This document shows, one piece after another, positions 1 through 8,017 of a DNA stretch of 64,000 nucleotides. Position 1 is the first letter of the stretch; every line of letters begins with the position of its first letter. Source of the DNA: Kordia zhangzhouensis (lineage in GTDB: Bacteria > Bacteroidota > Bacteroidia > Flavobacteriales > Flavobacteriaceae). Below the pieces are notes generated by a model, which ran no database searches, was not told where the DNA came from, and was given only the letters and a program-made list of their open reading frames with translations. Position numbers and translations under genes: made by a program. The DNA lies in assembly GCF_001005305.1 (NCBI RefSeq), contig NZ_LBMH01000002.1, positions 355,824 through 419,823 on the forward strand, written 5' to 3'.

Positions 1-689
1 ATACAAAACGAAACTTATTTGAAAAGGTGTATCATCGTGTTCGATCCTACATGTTATCCAAAAAAGTTCAGTTACTAAAAAAGTATAACAAAACTGATTC
101 TGGTAAACTCCTAGACATTGGTTGTGGAACAGGAGATTTTTTAACTGAAGCCCAAAAAAAAGGTTGGGAAATCTTTGGTGTAGAGCCTGATGAGAACGCT
201 CGTGCAATAGCGAATAAAAAAACTCAAACGGTTATTCAGAATAATGAATGGCTTTCTGAGGTAGCTCCGACTACTTTTGATGTAATCACGATGTGGCACG
301 TACTTGAACATGTACCAAATTTGGAAGAACAAATATCTACTTTAAAAAGATTGCTCAAATCTAACGGAACTCTATTTATTGCTGTGCCAAATTTTAGAAG
401 TTATGATGCAGCTTATTATAAAGAGTATTGGGCTGCATATGATGTGCCTAGACATTTATGGCACTTTTCACAAACTTCCATTGCTAAGCTATTTCATAAA
501 GAAAAGATGAAAGTAGTAAAAATCCTACCAATGAAATTTGATGCTTACTATGTTAGTTTACTTTCTGAAAAACATAAAACAGGCAAAATGAATCCCATCA
601 ATGCAATGTATAGAGGATTTATCTCAAATTTTAAAGCGAAGTCAACTTCTGAGTATTCTTCACTCATTTATGTGATTAAAAATGATTAA
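1..689 (+). CDS. Class I SAM-dependent methyltransferase, 5' end cut by window
   Basis: This is the 3' part of a methyltransferase gene. The frame is open from base 3, so the GTG at 27 is probably not the true start and the N-terminus lies outside the window. The SAM-binding motif I is visible as LLDIGCGTGDF, followed by an acidic VEPDE strand end and a motif FDVITMWHVLEHV typical of the Methyltransf_11/UbiE-type fold. These parts support transfer of a methyl group from S-adenosylmethionine. The substrate cannot be read from the sequence. There is no signal peptide in the visible part, so a cytoplasmic enzyme is expected. The stop is followed by about 300 bases before the next gene, which has its own promoter. 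Confidence 0.85.
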   Translation, partial: TKRNLFEKVYHRVRSYMLSKKVQLLKKYNKTDSGKLLDIGCGTGDFLTEAQKKGWEIFGVEPDENARAIANKKTQTVIQNNEWLSEVAPTTFDVITMWHVLEHVPNLEEQISTLKRLLKSNGTLFIAVPNFRSYDAAYYKEYWAAYDVPRHLWHFSQTSIAKLFHKEKMKVVKILPMKFDAYYVSLLSEKHKTGKMNPINAMYRGFISNFKAKSTSEYSSLIYVIKND

Positions 690-878
690 AAACGCATTTT
701 AAGCCTTTTTAAGCGTATTTTACCTAATGCAACATCAATTTGTATCACAATTATTTTAAAAGAGCTAATAACTATCTTAAAAAAAGACGCTTTTTATAGT
801 TTTTTACAATTACTTGTTTTTTAAGTATAGTTTTTTCTTATAATTTAATTTCAGCTCAAAATCAATTAAAATTGACAA

Positions 879-908
879 TTTGTTATGTAAAGTTTATTTC
901 TATTTTTG
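879..908 (+). promoter_or_regulatory. Bacteroidota-type promoter of the OmpH-like gene
   Basis: TTTG at 879-882 is followed after 18 bases by TATTTTTG at 901-908, matching the Bacteroidota consensus TTTG/TAnnTTTG. Transcription would start near 914, about 75 bases before the ATG at 989. This also argues against a start at 872, which would precede the promoter. The rest of 690-988 is AT-rich and shows nothing else I can support. Confidence 0.55.
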
Positions 909-988
909 CGCCAACGAAAAAGTTGAAGAGAGAAGATGCCGATTCTAAACTTTTCAAAAAAATAGACACTAACAAAAAAAGAATACGA

Positions 989-1513
989 ATGAAAAAATTC
1001 ATCATTTTAGGAATGGTAGCAGTTGCACTATACTCATGTCAGCAACCTGCAAAAATTGGTTTTATTGATAATTCAACATTAATTAATGATTATCAAGAAA
1101 AGAAAGATTTAGAAGCTGTTTTTACAACTCGCATTGATGGTTTCAATAAAAGAAAAGATAGCTTGCAAAAAATGTTTAACCTCGAATTAAAGCAAGCACA
1201 AGAAAAAGCTCCAAAAGTTTCTGCTAAACAACGAGAAGAATTATCACTGCAAATTCAACAATTAGGGGAACGTTTAGATCAACAAATTAAAATTGAGCAA
1301 AACCGTATTTCTGAAGATAGTAGAGCACAAAATGATACGATTGTAAATACAATCAAAAAATTTGTTGAAGAATATGGAAAAAAGAACGGTTATGATTTCA
1401 TTATCGGAAAAAATGAAATTACTGGAAACTTATACTACGGGAAAGAACAACACGATCTTACCAAAGAAGTTTTGGAAGCGTTGAATAAAGAATATGCTTC
1501 TAAAAAGAAGTAA
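989..1513 (+). CDS. OmpH/Skp-family periplasmic chaperone-like lipoprotein
   Basis: A 174-residue protein. The N-terminus MKKFIILGMVAVALYSCQ is a lipoprotein signal with the acylated Cys at residue 17. After it comes KIGFIDNSTLINDYQEKKDL, the start typical of the OmpH/Skp family. Residues about 45-115 are a charged, Gln-rich coiled coil, and the C-terminal part (KKNGYDFIIGKNEI) is the usual closing beta strands. Skp-type proteins hold outer-membrane proteins unfolded in the periplasm. The lipid anchor is common in Bacteroidota versions but differs from E. coli Skp, so the exact client role is inferred. I chose ATG 989 because the upstream in-frame codons encode a non-signal sequence and lie across the promoter. 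A strong terminator follows the gene. Confidence 0.85.
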   Translation: MKKFIILGMVAVALYSCQQPAKIGFIDNSTLINDYQEKKDLEAVFTTRIDGFNKRKDSLQKMFNLELKQAQEKAPKVSAKQREELSLQIQQLGERLDQQIKIEQNRISEDSRAQNDTIVNTIKKFVEEYGKKNGYDFIIGKNEITGNLYYGKEQHDLTKEVLEALNKEYASKKK

Positions 1514-1539
1514 TTTCATTACCCACAAAATTTATCCAA

Positions 1540-1568
1540 AAGACTTTCGAAAGAAGGTCTTTTTTTAT
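1540..1568 (+). terminator. Rho-independent terminator after OmpH-like gene
   Basis: A 9-bp stem AAGACTTTC/GAAGGTCTT (one G-T wobble) closes a GAAA loop at 1540-1561 and runs straight into a T-rich tract. Together with the promoter at 879 it makes the OmpH-like gene monocistronic. Confidence 0.8.
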
Positions 1569-1766
1569 TTTAAAACTATGCAAACCTTTGTTTTAAAGAC
1601 AATCAAATTACACGCTGAAGAAAATTTATTTTCTATTAAAAATCGCTAAAAATAATTAACTACGATACGGCTAAGTTATTTTTCTGTAAAAACTAGACTT
1701 TTGAAGTAACTTTTTGTGGTTTCAATCGTTACTTTGCTGAACGATTCAATCAAATATTATAAATCT

Positions 1767-4145
1767 ATGAAAAAAAGTCTTGTTTGTCTTTGTTTGTTTA
1801 TGACCTCTTTACTATTCGCACAAGAAAAGTATAGTGTCAACGGAACACTAAAAGACAAAAAAAATGGAGAAACACTTTTTGGGGCAACAGTGTATCTCAA
1901 AGGAACTACGAATGGAGCTGTAACAAATGAATACGGCTTTTATTCACTAACTGCAGAAAAAGGAACTTATACGCTAGTCATATCTTTCCTTGGTTATGAA
2001 ACAATAACGCAAGAAATTGTGTTAGATGCAGATCAAACAATCAATTTTGAGATCAACGAAGCTTCTACAACACTAGAAACTGTAGTTCTTGAAGCAGAAG
2101 AATCTGAACGACTCAATATCAGAAAACCACAAATGAGTGTTTCCAAACTCAATGCGGCTACAATCAAACAAATGCCAGTTGTATTAGGCGAAGTTGATGT
2201 TATCAAATCTATTCAATTACTGCCAGGTGTCACAAGCTCCGGAGAAGGAACTGCTGGGTTTAATGTTCGTGGTGGCGCAGCCGATCAAAATTTAGTATTA
2301 CTTGATGAGGCTATTATTTATAATACGTCGCACTTTTTCGGTTTTTTCTCTGTATTTAACGCTGATGCAATTAAAGATATCAAGCTTTATAAAGGAGACA
2401 TTCCAGCAAAATTTGGAGGTCGAATTTCTTCTGTGTTAGATGTACGCCAAAAAGATGGAAACAGCAAAAATTTAGAAATCAATGGTGGCGTAGGGTTAAT
2501 TTCAAGTCGTTTGGCTGTTGAAGGTCCTATGTTTAACAAAAAAGGATCATTCTTAGTTGCAGGAAGAACATCGTATGCACACCTATTTATGCCAATCATT
2601 GATGAGTTAAAAGATGATAAAATTTCTTTTTACGATTTGAATTTAAAAACAAATTATGAGATTGATGAAAATAACCGAATCTATCTTTCAGGTTACTTTG
2701 GTCGAGACATTTTTGACATTTCAAAATTTGTAAAAAACAGGTATGGAAACGCGTCTGCAAACTTGCGTTGGAATCATGTCTTTAATGAAAAACTATTTTC
2801 AAACTTATCGTTAATCTACAGTAAGTATGACTATAGAATCATTTTAGATTTTATTAAACTAGATTGGATAGCAGACATCAAAAACTTCAATTTAAAATAT
2901 GATTTAGGATATTATGCAAGCGATAATTTAAAGCTAGATTTTGGAGTAAGTGCCATTACATATGATTTTAACCCTGGAGAAGTAAGACCAACAGACGCAA
3001 GTTCGCCTATCAATTATAGAAAACTTGATCAAAAACGAGCTTTAGAAGCAGCAGCATATATCAGTGCAGAACATCAATTAACAGACAAATTAACCGCACA
3101 ATACGGTTTACGATTAAGTACATTTAGCCGTTTAGGAGGACAAACATTATCTGATTATGCCAACGACTTGCCTGTAGTGTATAATGAAGACATAGGAATT
3201 TATGAAGAAGGAGAAGAAATTGGTACTACAGCATACAAAAAAAGCGAAAGTATTAAGACCTTTACCAACGTTGAACCAAGACTTGGATTGTCATATCAAT
3301 TAAATGACGAATCTTCGGTAAAAGCGAGCTATACACGTTCTGTACAATATGTTCACTTACTTTCCAATACTGTTTCTGTTACACCTGTAGATGTATGGGC
3401 TCCAAGTGGCCGTTACATTCAACCACAAAAATCCAATCAATATGCGATTGGATATTATCGAAACTTTAATGATAAAACCTATTCCTTAGAACTCGAAACA
3501 TATTATAAAAATGTAGATAACAGAATTGATTATATCGATGGCTCTAATTTGATAGGAACTAACAATATAGAAACAGAAATTTTAAATGGAGAAGCCAGAG
3601 CGTATGGTTTAGAAGTCTTATTACGAAAAAGTAAAGGTAAATTTCAAGGATGGTTTTCATACACACTATCGAAGTCAGAACAAAGAGCACTTGGAGGAAA
3701 TGCTGGCGGACCAGGTATTAATAAAGGAAATTGGTATAATACACCTTACGATAGAACACACGATTTTTCAATTACTGGAAGCTATGATTTTAATGAAAAA
3801 TGGAAGTTTAGTGCCAACTTTGTCTATCAAACGGGACGTCCGGTTACCTATCCAAATGGACAATATGAATATGAAGGACTATCGATAGCTAGTTTTGATC
3901 AACGTAATGCCAATCGTTTACCTGCGTATCACAGGCTAGATTTATCAGCAACATTAACACCTAATAAAAACAAAAATAGACGTTGGCAAAGCGAATGGGT
4001 ATTTGGCTTATACAATGCTTATGCAAGAAGAAATGCAGCTTCAATCTTTTTCTCTCAAGATTTTGACACGGGAGTAAATGAAGCACGTAGACTTTCCATC
4101 TTTGGAAGTGTAATTCCATCAATAACGTATAATTTTAAATTTTAA
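1767..4145 (+). CDS. TonB-dependent outer-membrane receptor with carboxypeptidase-regulatory-like domain
   Basis: A 792-residue outer-membrane receptor. Residues 1-18 are a signal peptide (MKKSLVCLCLFMTSLLFA). Residues about 22-105 form the beta-sandwich CarboxypepD_reg-like domain common in Bacteroidota receptors. The plug follows, with SIQLLPGV and GFNVRGGAADQNLVLLDEA, then a C-terminal 22-strand-type barrel ending in Phe (SITYNFKF), the usual outer-membrane insertion signal. Unlike the receptor at 8018 it lacks an N-terminal STN domain, so it is not expected to signal through FecR. The DUF4249-type lipoprotein starts 4 bases downstream, so the two are co-transcribed and probably act together. 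No SusD is adjacent, and the substrate is unknown. ATG 1767 was chosen over an in-frame codon at 1716 because it begins the signal peptide. Confidence 0.9.
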   Translation: MKKSLVCLCLFMTSLLFAQEKYSVNGTLKDKKNGETLFGATVYLKGTTNGAVTNEYGFYSLTAEKGTYTLVISFLGYETITQEIVLDADQTINFEINEASTTLETVVLEAEESERLNIRKPQMSVSKLNAATIKQMPVVLGEVDVIKSIQLLPGVTSSGEGTAGFNVRGGAADQNLVLLDEAIIYNTSHFFGFFSVFNADAIKDIKLYKGDIPAKFGGRISSVLDVRQKDGNSKNLEINGGVGLISSRLAVEGPMFNKKGSFLVAGRTSYAHLFMPIIDELKDDKISFYDLNLKTNYEIDENNRIYLSGYFGRDIFDISKFVKNRYGNASANLRWNHVFNEKLFSNLSLIYSKYDYRIILDFIKLDWIADIKNFNLKYDLGYYASDNLKLDFGVSAITYDFNPGEVRPTDASSPINYRKLDQKRALEAAAYISAEHQLTDKLTAQYGLRLSTFSRLGGQTLSDYANDLPVVYNEDIGIYEEGEEIGTTAYKKSESIKTFTNVEPRLGLSYQLNDESSVKASYTRSVQYVHLLSNTVSVTPVDVWAPSGRYIQPQKSNQYAIGYYRNFNDKTYSLELETYYKNVDNRIDYIDGSNLIGTNNIETEILNGEARAYGLEVLLRKSKGKFQGWFSYTLSKSEQRALGGNAGGPGINKGNWYNTPYDRTHDFSITGSYDFNEKWKFSANFVYQTGRPVTYPNGQYEYEGLSIASFDQRNANRLPAYHRLDLSATLTPNKNKNRRWQSEWVFGLYNAYARRNAASIFFSQDFDTGVNEARRLSIFGSVIPSITYNFKF

Positions 4146-4149
4146 GATC

Positions 4150-4998
4150 ATGATAAAAACCATAAAACTTACTGTTCTTTTCACTGTATTGATTGCTTTT
4201 ATTTCATGTGATGACAAAATAGATGTGGATGTCCCTGAAGCGGCACCACGTTTAGTAATTGAAGCTTCACTTGATTGGGAAAAAGGAACTTCAGGAAACA
4301 ATCAAACTATAAAATTAAGCACTTCAACACCTTATTTTGATACAACTTTAAATACAAGCGTTATTGGTGCTTCTGTAAAAGTGACAAACAATAACTCAAA
4401 TGTAGAATATAATTTTATCGATCAAAATGATGGAAATTATACCATTGATAATTTTGTGCCTGTGATTAATGATTCTTACACGCTAGAAGTTATTTACAAT
4501 GGAGAAACATATACAGCTACGGAGCGATTAATGTCCGTAGCTCCTATTACAAACGTACAACAATCTCTAGAAGGTGGTTTTGACGATGAAGTATTGGATG
4601 TTACTATATTTTTTGATGATCCAGCAGGTGAAGAAAACTTCTATATGTTTCGCATTAAAGAAGAAGGTGATTTATTTGCTGAATTAGAAGCAGAATCAGA
4701 TGAATTCTCTGATGGAAACACGCAAGAAGAATTTTTTGAAAAAGCGAGAGATAACGATGATGAAACAGAAGAATATAATCCTGGAGATATTGTAAACATA
4801 AAACTATATGGAATCTCTGAACGTTACTACAATTATATCACGTTATTAGTAGAACAATATGACACTGGAGGAGATCCATTTTCAGCAATACCAGCAGAAA
4901 TTAAGGGAAACTGTATCAATGTAACCAACGAAGCTAATTATGCTTTTGGATACTTCAGAGTAACTGAATTTAACCAGGTAACATACACTTTTCAATAA
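4150..4998 (+). CDS. DUF4249-type lipoprotein, partner of the TonB receptor
   Basis: A 282-residue lipoprotein. The signal sequence ends in the lipobox FISC with Cys 20, followed by Asp-Asp, a composition often seen in surface-exposed Bacteroidota lipoproteins. The body contains PRLVIEASLDWEKG near the N-terminus and an acidic middle region rich in Glu and Asp. The arrangement matches the DUF4249 family as I remember it, which is regularly encoded directly after TonB receptors of the type at 1767-4145. The function is not established. By position it could be an accessory lipoprotein that helps substrate capture, in the way SusD serves SusC, but that is inference. A bidirectional terminator follows. 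Confidence 0.75.
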   Translation: MIKTIKLTVLFTVLIAFISCDDKIDVDVPEAAPRLVIEASLDWEKGTSGNNQTIKLSTSTPYFDTTLNTSVIGASVKVTNNNSNVEYNFIDQNDGNYTIDNFVPVINDSYTLEVIYNGETYTATERLMSVAPITNVQQSLEGGFDDEVLDVTIFFDDPAGEENFYMFRIKEEGDLFAELEAESDEFSDGNTQEEFFEKARDNDDETEEYNPGDIVNIKLYGISERYYNYITLLVEQYDTGGDPFSAIPAEIKGNCINVTNEANYAFGYFRVTEFNQVTYTFQ

Positions 4999-5021
4999 AA
5001 TCTAAAAAAAGCGTTCAATAA

Positions 5022-5060
5022 AAAACCTCTGAGTAAATACGTTCAGAGGTTTTCTTTTTT
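5022..5060 (+). terminator. Bidirectional terminator between convergent genes
   Basis: An 11-bp perfect stem, AAAACCTCTGA at 5022-5032 and TCAGAGGTTTT at 5043-5053, has a 10-base loop. T-rich sequence follows on the plus strand and an A run precedes it, so it can end both the DUF4249 gene (plus) and the gene at 5083-5745 (minus). Confidence 0.85.
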
Positions 5061-5082
5061 GAAATGCTAATAGTTGTAAAAA

Positions 5083-5745
5083 TTAGCCGAAAAATTCTTC
5101 TAAAAATAGTGCAGGATTGCCAGCTGATACTACTGTTAAATTCTGCCTTGAAATCAATGTTCCTTTCTCTGTTTTTCCAGTAATAATGATGTTTTTCAAT
5201 CCAGCAAAAAAACGACTTGTACGATCGCCGCTATCAACTTCAACACCCATTAAATGCGGAGTTCCTATACGAGTTCCAATAATATATCCTTTTCCATTCT
5301 GAATCAAAACCTCTTGTCCAATAGCTGGAGGTTCAAATAAATGACTCACAGTAATGTCATACAGTGGAGCAAGTCTGATATATTCAGAAGCATCCACTAC
5401 AGCAGGAGCTGCTGGAGTATATTCTGGATTATCATTGGCATCAAATAAGCTAATAGTTCTGCCAAATTTAGGGCTAGAGGAGTTGTCTAAACAAAACATC
5501 CATGGCGTTGTAAATTTTTTACCATCTTCAGTTTCTCCAACTGCATAATATTTGGAATGTACATTTAATGGATTCACTCGTTTTCCATCATCATTAAGAT
5601 CTAAATTATAAAATACATTAGTAGTTAAAGTTCCTACAGCGTAGGTTCCTGAAGCTCCTTCGATTACTATTTCTTCGATTGGCTCAGTAGGGTCAAAATA
5701 AGCATAAATGCTTACATTCTTTACAGGTACGGGTATTGCTTGCAT
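5083..5745 (-). CDS. Hypothetical protein, unrecognised
   Basis: A 220-residue protein that I do not recognise. It has no signal peptide and no membrane segment. Its composition is mostly beta-prone, with repeated Gly/Thr/Val stretches (EGASGTYAVGTLTTNVFYNL near residues 29-48) and an aromatic segment around residue 80 (FTTPWMFCLD). It reads coherently end to end, has an ATG start and ends just before the bidirectional terminator, so it is real rather than a shadow. The plus-strand frames over the same bases are shorter and lack coding character. Its upstream region contains two leftward-reading terminator-like hairpins, so its expression may be conditional. It has no co-transcribed neighbour, and its function cannot be inferred from context. 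Confidence 0.7.
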   Translation of the reverse strand: MQAIPVPVKNVSIYAYFDPTEPIEEIVIEGASGTYAVGTLTTNVFYNLDLNDDGKRVNPLNVHSKYYAVGETEDGKKFTTPWMFCLDNSSSPKFGRTISLFDANDNPEYTPAAPAVVDASEYIRLAPLYDITVSHLFEPPAIGQEVLIQNGKGYIIGTRIGTPHLMGVEVDSGDRTSRFFAGLKNIIITGKTEKGTLISRQNLTVVSAGNPALFLEEFFG

Positions 5746-6049
5746 GGTTTTGGTTGGTTTAAATTAATTCCTACTCTATTAGAGGTTTTTCGGATCACAC
5801 CTTTATGGGTTAGTCATCAATAAGGAAAGTAGCTACTTACATTTAAAAATGTTTTTTCTTATGATATTACAAATGTCACATTAGCTTAGAAAATATAGAA
5901 GCGTAGAAATACTTGATTATAAAAAGGGTTAATTTGCCTAACTATGTAATAATCAATAAAAAGGGAAGTATTAAAAAAAGAGTTCCTAAAGATTAAGAAA
6001 AATCAAAAACAAAAAAATTTGAAAAAAAATGAGGTTAAAAAAAAGGCAT

Positions 6050-6085
6050 AAAAAAACCCCGGTAATATTTAGAAATTACCGAGGG
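6050..6085 (-). terminator. Terminator-like hairpin on the minus strand
   Basis: Arms CCCCGGTAAT (6057-6066) and ATTACCGAGGG (6075-6085) pair with one bulged base. Read on the minus strand the stem is followed by seven U. It stands upstream of the minus-strand gene at 5083-5745, so it may be a leader attenuator or the end of a small RNA. Confidence 0.5.
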
Positions 6086-6209
6086 AAGAAAAACTAGTAA
6101 ATAGGTTTTGAGATGTATTTTCTTTTTCCCGAATTCTATAAATTGGCTATCGAGATAGCACTATTTCTTTTAAAGCAATTTTTTCCCATCCTATTTTTAT
6201 TTTTTAGTC

Positions 6210-6260
6210 AAAAAAAGGGCAACAAAGACTTTTAGCCTCGATTTCAATAGCTTTGCTGCC
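6210..6260 (-). terminator. Second terminator-like hairpin on the minus strand
   Basis: Arms GGCAACAAAG (6218-6227) and CTTTGCTGCC (6251-6260) form a 10-bp stem with one wobble and a 23-base loop. On the minus strand the stem is followed by seven U. No minus-strand gene lies to its right, which makes it unexplained. Confidence 0.45.
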
Positions 6261-6438
6261 ACTTATTTTCAACTAATAAAAAACCGACTTAATTGAATGT
6301 AATCTTTATATGAACGTGTTTTGAAATGTTAAATTTCTGAGCGATTATTAGTATTTCTCGCCGTATTTTGATGATAAAACAGGTAACTTGTAAAATACCC
6401 TACCAATTATTTAAAAAAAAATTAAAAATAAATTTACG

Positions 6439-6446
6439 TAGCTTTG
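6439..6446 (+). promoter_or_regulatory. Possible -7 element before the ECF sigma gene
   Basis: TAGCTTTG matches TAnnTTTG and lies 27 bases before the ATG at 6474. No TTG is present at the expected distance upstream, so a weak or activator-dependent promoter is possible. Confidence 0.35.
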
Positions 6447-6473
6447 AGAATCCTAAAAAAGAATTGACTATTC

Positions 6474-6986
6474 ATGATTTCCAAAGAAAAATCGGTTTGT
6501 GAATCAGAAAACTATGAACGTATTTTTAATACGCATGCAGAAACTCTCCGTAATTTTATATATTACAAATGCGGAAGTGAACAGCAAGCGGAAGATATTG
6601 TGCAGGATGCTTTTATAAAGCTTTGGAAAAATTGTGCTAGTATTATATATGATAAAGCAAAGTCCTATTTGTTTACTGTAGCTAATAATATGTTCTTAAA
6701 TGAGGTAGCTCATGAAAAAGTAAAACTTAAATACAAACAACAAATTGCTCCCAAAATCACCAATGAAACTCCAGAGTTTATTTTAAGACAAAAAGAGTTT
6801 CAAGAAAAGTTACAAAAAACCATAGCCAAGTTGCCCGATGGACAAAGAGAAGTGTTTTTGTTGAATCGTATTGATAAAAAAACGTATGCTGAAATAGCCG
6901 AAATAATCGGATTATCTGTTAAAGCAGTAGAAAAACGAATGCATAAAGCTTTAATAACACTTAGAAAAGAAATAGGAAATATTTAA
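6474..6986 (+). CDS. ECF-family RNA polymerase sigma factor, FecI-like
   Basis: A 170-residue sigma factor, the usual length for the extracytoplasmic-function group. Region 2 spans residues about 12-78 and includes EQQAEDIVQDAFIKLWKN, the classical 2.2-type helix. Region 4 spans about 113-165 with LPDGQREVFLLNRIDKKTYA and the helix-turn-helix EIAEIIGLSVKAVEKRMHKA. It directs RNA polymerase to target promoters. The FecR-type anti-sigma gene follows after 53 bases and an STN receptor follows that, so it is expected to be released when the receptor meets its ligand. In Bacteroidota such sets usually control their own neighbouring receptor genes. Ligand and target promoters are unknown. Confidence 0.9.
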   Translation: MISKEKSVCESENYERIFNTHAETLRNFIYYKCGSEQQAEDIVQDAFIKLWKNCASIIYDKAKSYLFTVANNMFLNEVAHEKVKLKYKQQIAPKITNETPEFILRQKEFQEKLQKTIAKLPDGQREVFLLNRIDKKTYAEIAEIIGLSVKAVEKRMHKALITLRKEIGNI

Positions 6987-7039
6987 AAAAAAGTAGGGTA
7001 TTTTACTTAAAAACTGTTTAATAACCGAATCAATAGAAA

Positions 7040-7957
7040 ATGATGGAAGAAAAATATGATGATACATTTTTAGCAAGGTGGCTTGCTAATGAACTCACAG
7101 AAGCCGAAAAAACACGGTTTGAAGCTTCTGCTGAATATCAAGACTATGTACAAATCATAGAAAATGCCGATTTGCTTCAACCACCTTCATTCTACAAAGA
7201 AGAGGTGTTTCAATCTATTCAAAAAAAGCAACAAAAACGAGTATCAAAAACTAGAAAACTTTCTACAACTGTTTGGTATGCTGCTGCTGCAGTGGTTGTC
7301 TTTTTTATCGGATTTTCATATTTGTATTTTACTGCTGAAACCACAATTAAAACTGGTTACGGAAATCAACAAATAGTTACACTACCTGATGGTTCGGAAG
7401 CCATTCTAAACGCAAAATCTTCTGTAGTTTATAATGAGGATTCATGGGAAAATGAACGAAAAATTTATTTGGAAGGTGAAGCTTATTTTAAAGTAAAAAA
7501 GGGCGAAAAATTTACTGTAATTACCAATTCTGGTAGTGTAGAAGTACTTGGAACAGAATTCAATGTGTTTGCAACAGATGCTATTTTTGAAGTAAAATGT
7601 CATGAAGGAAAAGTAAAAGTTACATCCAAAGATCATGTTTCTACTATTTTGACTCAAGGAAATGCATTTACTTTTATTAATGGAGAAACTCATACATGGA
7701 CCTTCAATATCAAAGATTCTACTTGGAGAGATGGAGAAAGTAATTTTAAAGAAATCCCTTTGTATAGTGTAATAACTTCATTACAAAATCAATACGAAAT
7801 ACGCTTCATAACAGATAATATTGATACTACTCAGCGTTTTACAGGGAGCTTCTCACATAAAAATTTAAAACTTGCTTTACGAACAGTCTTTGTTCCTATG
7901 GAAATTTCATATACTTTTAAGGACGAAAAAGTAATTGTCCTTAAAAAAGCGAAATAA
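7040..7957 (+). CDS. FecR-family anti-sigma factor
   Basis: A 305-residue inner-membrane regulator. Residues 1-75 are cytoplasmic and would bind the sigma factor. One membrane segment follows at about 78-98 (VWYAAAAVVVFFIGFSYLYF). The periplasmic FecR domain runs from about 108 to 205, with TLPDGSEAILNAKSSV and YLEGEAYFKVKK, both characteristic. The C-terminal part, about 235-303, resembles the DUF4974 domain that meets the receptor STN domain. It relays a signal from the receptor at 8018 to the sigma factor at 6474. Two ATG codons are adjacent at 7040 and 7043, and either could be used. The gene lies between its two partners in the usual order. Confidence 0.92.
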   Translation: MMEEKYDDTFLARWLANELTEAEKTRFEASAEYQDYVQIIENADLLQPPSFYKEEVFQSIQKKQQKRVSKTRKLSTTVWYAAAAVVVFFIGFSYLYFTAETTIKTGYGNQQIVTLPDGSEAILNAKSSVVYNEDSWENERKIYLEGEAYFKVKKGEKFTVITNSGSVEVLGTEFNVFATDAIFEVKCHEGKVKVTSKDHVSTILTQGNAFTFINGETHTWTFNIKDSTWRDGESNFKEIPLYSVITSLQNQYEIRFITDNIDTTQRFTGSFSHKNLKLALRTVFVPMEISYTFKDEKVIVLKKAK

Positions 7958-8017
7958 ATCACCTTTTCAAATGGAAAAGGAAAGGTTCGCTTATATTGAA
8001 TTTGACCGTTTACGTAT

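Larger units (their letters stand above)
5746..6473. other. 728-bp region without a gene
   Basis: No reading frame here looks coding. The stretch is AT-rich. It holds a terminator-like hairpin at 6057-6085 and another at 6218-6260, both with A runs on their left side, meaning U runs when read on the minus strand. A small palindrome GCTAT-CGAG-ATAGC lies at 6146-6159, and a TAnnTTTG element before the sigma-factor gene is at 6439. The hairpins suggest a minus-strand transcript that ends here. Confidence 0.6.

Noticed and set aside
690..730. ACGC/GCGT pairing after the methyltransferase gene
   Set aside because: Only four solid base pairs around a long loop; too weak for a terminator.
872..988. 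Longer N-terminus for the OmpH-like gene
   Set aside because: The extension lies across a good promoter and lacks signal-peptide character; ATG 989 starts a proper lipoprotein signal.
5117..5548. Plus-strand frames opposite the 5083-5745 gene
   Set aside because: They are short, start arbitrarily and show no protein-like pattern; the minus-strand frame is longer and ends at a terminator.
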